From Eutypa lata (lineage: Eukaryota > Ascomycota > Sordariomycetes > Xylariales > Diatrypaceae), in the NCBI GenBank assembly GCA_022661535.1, contig JAKULF010000010.1, positions 1,426,001 to 1,490,000 of the forward strand: DNA of 64,000 bases. The letters run 5' to 3'. The translations under genes were made by a program, and so were the position numbers. Below the pieces are notes generated by a model that searched no databases, was not told the origin of the DNA, and saw only the letters and a list, made by a program, of their open reading frames with translations. Shown piece after piece: positions 11,189-21,723 of this stretch; positions within the stretch are counted from its first letter, which is position 1, and each line of letters begins with the position of its first letter.

Positions 11189-12011
11189 GGCTACGAACGG
11201 CAGCTTTTGAGATATGATAAATGAGAACAGGAGCTCAGATACGCCCGGAGCCAGTACTTGGGAAGGGCGAGCCAGACAAGACGAGATGCAGACAGGTTAA
11301 AATAATCAATCTGTATCCATATCGAGGGCTTATATTGATATATTACCTAGTATGCAATTATCTATGTAGCCTCCAATTCGCTATTAGACCGTATCTGATT
11401 GTAGGTACCTCCCAGCGAGCCCTTCTCATGTAGGCACTTAAAGGGAGCGCCCGACCGTATCGTTACATTGCAGACCCAGCTATGTTGCCGATGAGACCTT
11501 AGCTAGGTACCTACCTTGTGCATATCTACATGGATATGTAGGTACCTCATTGGTCATTCATATACACCTTCCTAGGTACCTATGCACATATGTAGTTGGG
11601 TAGGTATGGTTGGCACCGCGCGACCTTATCTCAAGGATGTACTCGTATAGGGATAGGAGTAGGTAGGTACTTAAGGCATTGATGCATTCCACTTCCAACC
11701 TTCAACCTTCAACCGGTTAGGCGCCCATGTCTCGATATATGAAAGACTTATGCATTACAGATAGGTAGATTCGCAAACCCCTATATTATTACGCCACCCT
11801 CTTTGCTATCTTTTTTATATGCGGTTGGTGCTTATTCTTCAGGGCACTCTTCCGCGAACTGAAACCCAAGCCAGACATCTCCAAACCAGACATAACAGGG
11901 CTATGATAACCCAGAACATCCACCAACTTCAGTTGAACCGTCGTTCACATCATCCTTCATCCTCGTCGCCATTGTATAAACCCCTTAATTGCCATTCATT
12001 CTTCCTTCACC
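11189..12011. promoter_or_regulatory. Divergent promoter with repeated GGTACCT palindromes
   Basis: The spacer lies between the rhodopsin-domain gene (-) and the FAD oxidase (+). Within about 11400-11670 the core GGTACCT recurs at about 11404, 11506, 11541 and 11575, mostly as the near-palindrome TAGGTACCTA, with related GTAGGTAC copies beside them. The density is higher than elsewhere in the window. This could be a regulator site array or a dispersed genomic repeat. Confidence 0.45.
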
Positions 12012-13903
12012 ATGGCTCGGAATACATTCCGGATCTCCCCATCCATCATCATGGTTTCGACATCCATTTTCGCCGTGTTAGGGGCCCTCTGGCTCGCGAG
12101 ATCGCATTCCACCGCAGAGCCACATTGCCGTTGCTTTCCGGGCGACGAATGTTGGCCCTCCTTGGCCAAGTGGGGCCATTTGAACGAGACCCTGGGTGGC
12201 AAATTGATAGCTACGGTGCCGATCGCCAGCCCCTGTCACGATACCTTCCCGGGCGTGTCTTACGACGCTGAGGAATGCGCTCGGATTCAGGAGAACTGGG
12301 CATGGCCAACGCTTCACTACCAGACCGCACACTCGCCCATGACCTCGTTCTTCGCCAATATGAGCTGCGATCCATTTACGCCCCGTGATGCCCCATGCAT
12401 TGTCGGCACTTACGTAGCCTATGCGGTCAACGCGTCGGGTGCGTCGGACTATCGAGCTGTGATAGCCTTCTCTGAGAAACATAATATCCGGCTCATCATC
12501 CGCAACACGGGGCATGATTACATGGGAAGGTCCACGGGGCCCGGCGCGCTGGCTTTATGGACACATAATCTCAAGGAGCGAACGCTGTTGGACTATGACT
12601 CCGCTGCCTATACCGGAAAGGCGATTAAGCTGGGTGCTGGTGTGCAAAGCTTCGAGGCGCAGGAACTGGCCAACGAGAACGGATTTGTTATGGTGACGGG
12701 AGACTGTCCCTCTGTGGGAGTCGCTGGCGGCTATGCGCAAGGCGGCGGTACCAGCCCCCTCGGATCCCTGTTCGGGCTCGCCGTTGACCAGGTCCTCGAG
12801 TGGGAGGTGGTCACGGCCACGGGGGAGCTCTTGACAGCGACACCGGAGCAGAATTCGGAGTTATACTGGGCCCTTTCCGGTGGAGGTGGTGGTACTTACG
12901 GCGTGGTTCTCTCCATGACCGCCAAGCTTCACAGAAATATGCCAACAGCCGGCGCCACGCTTAGTTTTACCGAACCGTCAGAATCTTTCTGGGATATCCT
13001 GCATGTACTGCTGAGAAACATCCCAGGAATCCAGAGCGCGGGTGGTACAATCCTTTGGCAGGTGTTTCCTGGGAATACTTTCTTCATGCCGCAAGGGTTC
13101 CTGCCGAACGCAACTGCCGAGGAGTTTAGTGAGCTCCTCGCGCCCATACTGCAGGCACTTGATCAGAGCGGTATCCCGTATGGTAAGCATAGTGACGAGG
13201 CTGGCTAACAAAAGCGTCTTCACATAGCTAAAACACTGGACAGCATTCAATACGCGGGACTACCCGGCATATCAAGACGCGTTCAGTACCATGAATCCAG
13301 AGATGAACATCTCCGAGCTCAACCTTGGCGGCACCCTCGTTCCACGTTCATTAGTAGCTTCGGACAGCGCAACGACTAGTTTGACCGATGCGATCAAGTC
13401 CGTGGTCGGCAAGGGCGGTATTCTAGCGACTGTGTGCATGGACGTTAGCCGACCTCCAACCTCTGCCAATTCGGTCCACCCGGCATGGCGCGATACACTT
13501 TTCCTAGCCTTTATCGGGACGTAAGTTATTTACTCCCTTTTCCATGCCCTACATTTCTGGGCGCCACCATGTAATTAGGCCTTGAACTCGGCTAATATGC
13601 TTATTTGGAAGTATGTACGACCGGCTCAATATGACGGCCAACCTCGTCAATCAGCAACTAGTAACCAATGTGCTAGTGCCAGCTATGGAAAGGTTGTCAG
13701 CAGTTCCTGCGGCCTATCTCAATGAAGCTGATTTCAAGCAACCGAACTGGCAGAGAACATTCTACGGGGACAATTATGCCGAGCTTCTAGCTATCAAACG
13801 GAAGTACGACCCGAAAGGGATGTTCTGGGGACCGACAGCAGTCGGGAGTGAAAGTTGGGAAGTGGCCCAAGATGGGAGACTATGCACGACAAACCCCAAG
13901 TAG
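12012..13903 (+). CDS. FAD-linked oxidase (PCMH + BBE), bicovalent type
   Basis: Exons 12012-13182, 13244-13520 and 13612-13903 splice to 579 residues. The first junction uses the acceptor just after CTGGACAG, giving IPYAFNTRDYPAYQDAF; the nearer CATAG would shift frame. A hydrophobic segment at residues 11-29 is a signal peptide or anchor. Cysteines follow in HCRCFPGDECWP (39-49). The FAD domain shows NTGHDYMGRSTG with H168 and GDCPSVGVAGG with C232, the pair that can bind FAD at two points. Next come YAQGGG and a Gly-rich ALSGGGGGTYG. The BBE C-terminus has YLNEADF and YDPKGMFWGPTAVGSE. Relatives oxidise alcohols or drive ring closures in natural-product pathways, in the secretory system. 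It faces the rhodopsin-domain gene and sits beside a broken paralogue, so it is probably the working oxidase of the cluster. Confidence 0.93.
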
Positions 13904-14932
13904 CATGTACAACAGATTCATAGCCGTATAGAGGTACTTACCTGGATGCCCACTGGGCTAATGTAAGGCAATCCGCTCGATTTCCACCGGTTTTTACGGC
14001 CAACTTCCTCGAAATTGCGGCGGATCTGACGTGAGAAAGCCATGCTCGTTTCCTGTTGTAGTGTTACATAACTCACGACCAACATCCAAGAAAGCGCGCT
14101 CTGGACTACCTAACTAAGACACGCCATCCAGTTGTTAGCTGCAGTGTTATAGGATTGCGTCATTAATTACCAGAGTTTCATCCCGGCTTTGCTTTAATCC
14201 TACTGTCTCTCCTAACCATGCAGAGCACGGAACGATGTTACTTAATACTGCGACGTCGCACTGCAGGCTGCAGGCGTTATATCCCAATCTGTCGCACAAC
14301 ATACTTAGTGCCAACGTCTACCGGGGCCCGACATCTCCGCCGCGCGGCGACTACGAGAAATTATGCCCTCGTAACGTACGAGGCAAGTCTATGTATGTCC
14401 CGAAAAGGAGGTAAGAGTATGATTCAGAGTAAGGATACAGGATGACAGCACTCAATATTCCATATGCGGTAGCGTGGGTATCCTTGCTTCCCGCATATAC
14501 TGTGCCGTTGAACGGCATCGGGCTTGGCTGGCAAGGTCTCGGAGGCGGTAGAGCATGCCGTCATCTGTCTCCGAGAGCTCTGCTGCCTTCCGGATATGCC
14601 CTCCCGATGTACCGAACCAATAGGTGAATCCATATGACATCTAAGCCTACGGCTCACTGAAGTATGAGGCATGCATACGCTAAGAGCCGTCTATAGGTGG
14701 AGGTACGGAGGCGGTATGGTGTGCGGTCTTCGTATACTAAGTAGCTTCCCAACTATGAGATCCCCTGATAACTGAGGTGCTCGCTATTGCACCAGGATTG
14801 CAACCATCCACATTGGGCGGACCATTCTATGCGATGCACTCTCAGGCTTTCAGGGCAGCAGCCCTTGCTATTGTTTCATCGGATCTACCTACATCAAGTC
14901 ATTACATTGGCACGCAACAGACCATCCCCACA
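13904..14932. other. Gene-free spacer before the broken FAD oxidase
   Basis: No gene is supported. It probably held the promoter and signal-peptide exon of the broken oxidase half that begins at about 14933, but no clean start can be recognised now. Confidence 0.45.
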
Positions 14933-15439
14933 TGCCGGACCATTTCAGGGGACTTGGGGTGACCAGGCGTGGATGACTGGGATATCCTGAACAAGACTGT
15001 CAACGGTCGTCTTATCAAGACTGTTCCTATCATAGCACCTTGCCACGAGTTATTTTCTGGTCCCGGCGTCAATGTATCAGTCTACAATGAATCAAGGTGC
15101 GCCGTGTTGCGCGATAGGTGGTATCTTCCCGAAACCCACATCTCCTATCCCTCCTCACCGATGGCGTACCCCATCACAAACAACAGCTGTAGCCCCTTCA
15201 CGGAGCCAGACGTGCCATGCACGATGGGATACTATGTAGCCTATACGATCAATGCCACGGATGCGTCTGCCGTCCAGGAAGCGCTCAGGTTCGCCAGGGA
15301 GCATAACACCCGGCTTGTCAATCGCAACTCCGGTCACGATTACCTGGGAAAGTCTACCGGCGCCTATGATCTCGAGGTTTGGGTGCACCACATGAAGTCT
15401 ATCAGCCTTATCAAGAACTACAGCAATTTTGGCTACAGG
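14933..15439 (+). pseudogene. 5' half of a broken FAD-linked oxidase
   Basis: The frame begins at the conserved CR...SGD box and has a TGA (14960-14962) exactly where the family has Trp in GDxCWP. It then reads well: DDWDILNKTVNGRLIKTVP, APCHELF, SPMAYPITNNSCSPF, the substrate-side YYVAYTINATDAS, and the flavin His motif NSGHDYLGKSTG. Homology stops at NYSNFGY, right where the separate 3' half at 2428 (- strand) starts with YTGPAIRLGAG. After GGCTACAGG the sequence turns into unrelated DNA. A complete gene needs about 350 more residues. It lies 1 kb downstream of the intact paralogue in the same orientation, suggesting an old tandem pair. Confidence 0.88.
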
Positions 15440-15746
15440 TAATATGACTCTATGCAGTTATCACCTCCTTATATTTACCTAGTGGTTCCCACGGGACGGT
15501 TGCCAGCGCAGGAGGAAGCGGTAAGCGAAGAAGGCCCATCAGTGCCCAGAAAGTTGTAGAACCAGGTACGTTCATATTGTCCGGCCCGGCTAACCATCTT
15601 CATCTGGTGTTGCCTCTCACGCCTCGTTCTCTGTCCGAGCATGTCGTAGATAACCCGCGATGGTTTGCGGAGGAGGGAATGAGATAGGAAGTTACTATTA
15701 TAGCAGTATCTCGGACTAAAACGGGCACATTCCTTTTCTTTCGCGC
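15440..15746. other. Right inversion-breakpoint flank
   Basis: This short stretch lies between the truncated oxidase and the P450 remnant. The reading frame of the P450 remnant runs on through it without family similarity. No independent gene is seen. Confidence 0.4.
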
Positions 15747-16609
15747 CGGACCAGTATCTTTTGCAATGGCGAGATAAATATGATTCGTGAAACATAAGGT
15801 TTGAGGGCCTCGTAGCGCCTGGTAGAGATTTGAAGTCGTACTCCGTAAGCAGCTTCACCATGACCATCTTGACGGCCAGGCTAGCGCAAAGAACCGCCCA
15901 GGACAAGTGTTCTTGCCGTGTCCGAAGCTCATATTCATCCGATCTGTCGTGGCATATCGAAACTGGTTGACATTTTGTTTCCCTCCCCCCCTCATTCGCT
16001 TGCATATAGGAACGATATGACCTCAATCTATTGAATGCATGAGGGTTTGGGTAAAAGTAGGGGTCATGCTCGATTGCTAATGCCGGGAGGCAAACGTACG
16101 TTCCTTTGGAAATATTCAACCCACCCTGGAAAGTATATTGAGTTTGGAACAGACGCTTGACCCCAATGGCCCCCGGTGGTGACATTCGTTGGGACCCGCG
16201 TATCACACTATCCAACTTGTATAGTCTTTCGTATGGTACATCAGCCCAGCCCGTATCGCTATTGGCGACGGCGTGGATCTCGTCCTCAAGAACCTGGACC
16301 AATTCGGGATTGGCCATTATATCGTACAGGACGTTGAGTATCCTGACAAGAGCCGTATGCACAGAAGCAAAACTTAGTAGAAGCTGCAGATGCGCAATCT
16401 TGTCTGGTTTTCGATCGTTGCCTTTAGCTAGGTCGATAAGCCAGCTCATGAGATTCGGGCCTTCCTCGGTATCCATCGGCCTCCAAGTACTCTCCATCAT
16501 GAGAGCGAAGCAATTGCTCAATCTCTGGCGTAACAGTTGCTACAGAACGTCGAAGGTAACGCTTGCCTCTCCAGTATGATGGCAGGAACAGATAAACGAT
16601 TGAGTGCAT
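15747..16609 (-). pseudogene. Cytochrome P450 remnant (C-terminal half)
   Basis: On the - strand the first recognisable part is LPSYWRGKRYLRRSVA (about 16580), then EEGPNLMSWLIDLAKGN, FASVHTALVRILNVLYDI, ESQR-like GSQRMSPPGAIGVKR, and GTYVCLPALAIEHDP. The haem loop MNMSFGHGKNTCPGRFF is present but in another frame. One frame break lies in a G run near 15990 and another just after FFA near 15890, before SLAVKMVMVKLLTEYDF. A further frame change lies near 16500. The first 200 or so residues of a P450 are missing. The motif layout (FASVHT, SPP, FGHGKNTCPGRFFA) is that of fungal CYPs related to ent-kaurene oxidase-type monooxygenases, often found in terpenoid clusters. It is non-functional and sits against the inversion breakpoint. 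Confidence 0.82.
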
Positions 16610-16890
16610 TCAGGGAGGGGAAAGGTGCAGAGGTGTGCACGTTCTGAATACTGCATACTTGGCGGTTAGAGAAACCCGGCGCATCTTGGGATTTAGTAAT
16701 GTATTACCACTTTCAGTATAATTCCCTAAAGAATTAACCTAAGTCCGATTCTGAGCAACTTTAGCCCCATTATTACCTGCGCTGAGAGGGTTGCTGAAAG
16801 TGCCCCCAATGTAGACTGTTAATTTGAGGGCTAAGACACGACAGACAGTGTGAAGGGGTAGTGATACTACTACGGATGGCAGTGATGACG

Positions 16891-17021
16891 TCCGGCCCCA
16901 CGACACAATAGTAGTGTCACATCTAAAGACCGTCGCAATTCTTGTTGAGAGCTGGATTCATGGCCATGAAGCCCTCCTGTATCAAGTACTAGTTATCGAC
17001 ATTGGGGAAGGTATCGCCGTT
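16891..17021 (-). pseudogene. LysM-domain remnant
   Basis: Translating the - strand from 17021 gives NGDTFPNVDN, a stop, YLIQEGFMAMNPALN, KNCDGL, a stop, then HYYCVVGP. The order GDT...FMxxNPxLxxxCxxL(W)xxYYCV is that of a fungal LysM (chitin/peptidoglycan-binding) repeat. The second stop (TAG) replaces the conserved Trp codon (TGG), a RIP-compatible change. A further coding-like piece upstream (about 17140-17218) is bordered by AG and GT like an exon. Nothing here can be expressed as a full protein. Confidence 0.5.
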
Positions 17022-17808
17022 CTAAGCTAGTACAGTAGTAAGACAGGCAGCCGCTAAAAATACCCCTTTGTGTGACTTTGGCTGCAAAGCGAAGTCAACT
17101 TCAGGAGGCATTGTGAATGTGTAATTACCTGTGAATGTGACCGCCTCGGCCGGCACGCAGTCCTGGTGGTCCAGCTGAGCTCGGCCGCCGTCAATGTTGT
17201 TGGGATACTGATGTAAAGCTACTAACTGGGGTATAGCCCTGAGTAGTCACTCGCGAGCGTTGGAATCTAAGCGAACTTGGGGGGGTTTGTGCAAATTAAA
17301 ATCCGGACGAGCATAGCCAAGTGCTAGACTTTATATTTAAGGAAGCTCACAAGATATTGAGTGTTAGCCATGAGTTGACTCGTGACATAACACAACTGTA
17401 ACCCCGTTTACCTCATTTTCCAGAACTATGTTTCTTGAGGGCTTACCAGGTTAAGCATGTTGTTTGTGTGCCAATTTCGTGAACCCACCGATATGTTTGT
17501 TTTCACTAAGGATTGACATTGAGCGATAATGGGGTTGAAATAGAATTTATTCATACTGAGAACTGTATAACTTGGCAAAGGCCTATCTTGTTAGGAACCT
17601 CATAAGGGCGTGGCTTGACAGATATGAATCTAGGAAGTTTAACACGAAAATATGACCCAATATATTGGGTTTCATAGCCTATCCGGTCTCCCGACTACGT
17701 TTAGTAATGGGCGATAAATTGAAAAGTTGTCTTCGTTTTACAAAGCATTCCTATAGGCCAAGGGCGACAGCTCCTTTATATGCAACTGTGATAATTATAG
17801 ATAGAGTA
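17022..17808. other. Mostly gene-free; one exon-like fragment
   Basis: An open segment at about 17140-17218 (- strand) reads YPNNIDGGRAQLDHQDC followed by PAEAVTFT and is flanked by AG and GT as an exon would be. It is probably part of the LysM-type remnant. The remainder shows no gene. Confidence 0.35.
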
Positions 17809-19295
17809 CTAATCTACAGTCTTGCCAGCGGTGCGTGGGCTGATAACCGTGTATTCACATGTCGGGCAGTGAGTTTCAGTGTTGTTCGTCGGTGGGTAGA
17901 GGTCCTCCCCATATGTCGCATTCAGGGATACGCTGCCAACCACATTTCCCGACTCGAGCCTGATCCAGGTGTCTACCTCTCCAGTTGATAGCAGATCCTT
18001 GGTAACAAATATTTGCCTGGCGCCCCTTTCCCAATTTCCATACCCACCATACCCCGTGTGTTGACCAAAGCACAAGTTGACGCCATTGCCAACTACACTC
18101 ATGTCGGGTAGAGATGAATTCCACTTATAACACCACGTATCGCCATGATCGTGGCCAGAGAAGACCGCCATCAGTCCTTTGGTGGCTGTGACAGCCTGCA
18201 TGAATGGAATGTCCTGCCCACCGTAGTCACTGCAACATCCGTCGTTAGTAATTTCCTTTTGTATATATCCTGACGAGGTGTGGGAGATGTTCGAGGCAAA
18301 AGGCTCCATAATGTGCCCCTTTCAGTGACTTCAAGCATTGAAGCTAGCTGTAAAGGGCAGAAAATAAACACGAAAATTGCTTACCATGTACCATCGTCAC
18401 GGCCATCAGGGCACCAGCCTTGGGCCTGGGGAGCGAGGGGATAATCGTCATTGATGCCAGGTTCAGTATAAGGATCTACACCTGCCGCTTGTATAGCGTA
18501 GGATGCATAGGTGGGAATATGTACGAAAGCGAGCGAAGGGATTATCTTTTGATACTTGAGTACAAGCTCCTGGTTCGTGTCTTGCCACCACTTTGTGACA
18601 GTGTTATCGACCCAGTTAGGAAGTCCTATCAGGCTACCTGTTGCATTCTTCTGTTGGGAGCGGAACCCGCCCTTACTGTCGAAGAACCAGAGCAGCAGCT
18701 CGGGAACACAGGCATATTCATCAGGGCAGTTGTCACTGTATACCGGTAGGTAATAATTAGACACACCGGCATCGACATCGAATACCATCTGATTAGTGCG
18801 GCTGTTGGGCCACTGGCGCTCTCGTGCGAGGATGGCCTCGGCAGACAGGTTGAATTGATGGTCATGGTTTCCGTACGTGGAAGCCCAAGTGAGGCCTCGT
18901 TGTACGAGAGGGGTGACAATCTGGTCTATGTAGACGGTCGCATTCTCCAAAAATCCGTTCTCGCCGGTGATCAAGTCGCCATTTAGTACGACTAGATCCG
19001 GTGATTCCGTGTTAAGGAGCTGATTGATAACTTTGACCGAGTTGATGTCCTGCTGGGGTCCCCACGAATCCCAGGCATCTGGTAGAGATGTTGATCAGCT
19101 GATAATGTAACATCGGTAACGGTAAATGTAGGAAAACCCACTCTCTCCAAAATGCAGGTCCTCAAAAATAGATATCTGAAATGTGCCATCCGGTTGGAAT
19201 TTCAGGGGTCCGAAGGCATTAGAGCTATTATGGAATATTTTAGCTTCGAGTGGCAATACGGCCGTAGACAAACAAACCAACAGAATGAAGAACAT
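17809..19295 (-). CDS. Secreted calcineurin-like phosphatase (Dcr2-type)
   Basis: Exons 19295-19142, 19078-18385 and 18229-17809 splice to 422 residues. The start ATG at 19295 opens a signal peptide (MFFILLVCLSTAVLPLEA). All metallophosphatase metal-binding blocks are present: EDLHFGE (D46, H48), VVLNGDLITGE, TYGNHDHQ and VFSGHDHGDTWC. The C-terminal GNGVNLCFGQHTGYGGYG is characteristic of the fungal Dcr2/purple-acid-phosphatase-like family. The second intron is long for this window (155 bp). Its splice joins DGT to CDYGGQDIPFMQ, and a TTACTAAC-type branch site lies near the acceptor. The first intron uses an unusual donor, GTGGGT. Expected activity is phosphoester hydrolysis with two metal ions outside the cell. 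There is no obvious link to the neighbouring cluster. Confidence 0.9.
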
Positions 19296-20275
19296 AATAG
19301 CAACCAAAAACAGATTAATCAAAGGAACGAAGAGAAAAAAAGGATAGGGGATAAAATGGCTTACCCTGGACTGAAGACAGTCTGGCCACGTTCTATATGT
19401 ATTCGATCCATTGTTCAAGCACTGCTACAAAAAGCAACATGTGATGACTCGGATTATAGCCTACATACCTCATGTAGCCATGCAGTTTACCAACGTGAAT
19501 GGAGATGGACGGTTACACTTTCATTCTTCGCCAAGGGGTGAAAATCGATAACAAAGACAGTGTGCTCTTGCTGGTATTGATAATTGGTTCGGAACGTGCA
19601 GATTGGCTAACCTTACATGGCATGTTCCCTCCCTTACTGGGGTCCCCTGTAAATTCTGCCCGCACAATCTATATAGTGCTGTTGTATTGTATTGTACATG
19701 CAAGAAGCCTCAACTGATGCTTGCTGCAGGCAATTACTATAGAGAACCAGAGGGAGATAAGCATGATCCATTTGAATCACCCCTCTTCTGTCTCGTGGCT
19801 ATTTAACACCTTTATGGTTCAGGACAGAAAACGAGCTATCGTAAAGCAAAGAGATGGTCTGACACCCACCCTCGGGTTAGACCCACATCACCGAAGCTTA
19901 GAGAGCTTATTTTGAACCGGCCAGTTAACTAATATAGTATTTCTTTAGGACTGTGTCTCAACACATATTGGCATATATTGCTACGAACTTTTATGGTTTT
20001 GAAGCAGTTAAATCACTTGTCGCCTTGCGATATGCACTCTTTTCTTCATCCACATATAATTAATTACCTTACTTAGGTGCCATATGTTTTCTGCATCCAT
20101 TTAGCCTCAAGCTGTTTCGAATCAAGCTAGTCGTCTCATGTCTAGAGGCTAGAGCGCCGCCTCAATTCTGAAACATGACACAGCTGTCCCTTCCTCGAAG
20201 GGCGTGTAAATCAATTTTTCTTCTTCTTAAACATAAAAGTAAAACATTATATTCTCCCTAGCTCTTTCCTAATCT
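19296..20275. promoter_or_regulatory. Divergent promoter, phosphatase and SET gene
   Basis: The spacer is 980 bp between two head-to-head genes. Short frames in it have no domain. Both promoters are presumably here, but I recognise no defined element. Confidence 0.35.
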
Positions 20276-21723
20276 GTGATATTATTCAATATGGTACTAT
20301 TCGTGAGCGGAGCATATTTGTTACATTTTTTTACTTTCGTCGTCGCTTCAACACCAGTCAATATACATCCAGCAATACAGACGTGCGCAGCATTGCTTTT
20401 CCATGATATCTGCGTAAACAAGCAGCACACTCTTTCAGGGGACTATACACTACCTGATGGTGCAGTAGTTGGCCATACATCTTGGAGACCAGTTGGCCCA
20501 TGTCATCATTACAAAGGCAACGACTTTTGCGCTTTCAGCAACCCGTCGTTTAATAGGGGTGATGGTATCTCTATTATTACTACGCGAGATAGCATAACCA
20601 AGGTGTCATCACGTCCAGTCTTCAGAGATGTCTCAACTACCCTGGGTGACCAGGAACAGCTCGAAACCTCACGTCCATACAAGGTAGCCGCGATTCCAGG
20701 GAAGGGCCTTGGGCTAATAGCCACTGAAATGATTCGGAGCGAACAACTCGTGATGTCGAGATCCCCTGCAGTAGTGGTCAATGCCAATGCAGTGCACGGT
20801 TTAGACAAAGACCGTCTAGCAAGTCTCCTGAAAACCGGGATCGAGAGTCTTTCTGCCGTGCATAGGAACCAATACTTGGACCTATCAACCCATGATTCCG
20901 CTGGAACATACGAGGAAAAAATCTACAAGATTTTCAAAACGAACGCCTTTCGAACAGGTGCTCATGATGGAGAGTCCGACTTTCATTCAACATTCACTGA
21001 GGGTTGGTATATCTTGTGTTGGCGGCACGCGCTTAAATCCGCGTAATAGTAGGATGCTAATGATATGATATTTCCTTTAGTATCGCGACTCAATCACGAG
21101 TGTCGCCCTAACTGCGCCTACTACTTTGACCACACTACCTTCTCTCATAAGGTCATCGCTGTCCGTGATATAATACCTGGCGAAGAACTCACTATATCAT
21201 ACTACGAGTAAGAAGCCACTTAAATTCTCATTCGTTTTAGAGATGCGTTAGAGAAGAAGGTCCTGACTGACATTAAACTCATAGTCCTCTCCAACTAAGC
21301 TCTAACCGACAACAGCGCTTGCACAAGGATTGGGGCTTCACATGCACATGCACCCTCTGTACAGCTGATGCACACCAAATCGCAGGATCAGACAGTCACA
21401 TTCAAGAGATTCATCAGCTCTGGAAGGAGCTGGACGACTATTCATCGACTTCCAAAGCGACGCCGGAGAAAGCGGAGCGACTGGTTCAGCTCTACATAGA
21501 AGAGGGCATATATGGTCGCCTCCATGAAGCCTACTATCGTGCGGCACTCGAATGGATAGGGGTTGGCAACATGACTATGGCCATTGAGCATGCAAAACGA
21601 TGCATTAATCATGGCCTGGTGTTCAGAGGCCCGGACCGGCCTTTCATCAAGAACATGGAGAAACTTGTCCAGGATCCGGAGGGGAATCAATACTGGCGAT
21701 TCCGTATCAAATCTGAGGAATGA
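20276..21723 (+). CDS. SET-domain protein with signal-like N-terminus
   Basis: Exons 20276-21002, 21081-21207 and 21285-21723 splice to 430 residues. The first 25 residues are hydrophobic like a signal peptide, which is unusual for a nuclear or cytosolic methyltransferase but recurrent in this fungal group. The SET core starts with RPYKVAAIPGKGLGLIAT (about 140). It contains the SAM/substrate motif VSRLNHECRPNC (243-254, rebuilt by the first splice) and GEELTISYYDP (second splice). It ends with the post-SET cysteines WGFTCTCTLC. It belongs to the SET domain-containing protein 5-like family of Pezizomycotina. Lysine methyltransferase activity is plausible; the target is unknown. Confidence 0.88.

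Noticed and set aside
14933..15439. The oxidase 5' half as a working gene with stop-codon readthrough at TGA
   Set aside because: The gene also lacks its entire C-terminal two thirds, so readthrough would not restore function.
18171..18384. Separate exon or gene inside the long phosphatase intron
   Set aside because: Direct splicing of 18385 to 18229 restores the family sequence DGTCDYGGQD; the open frame is incidental.
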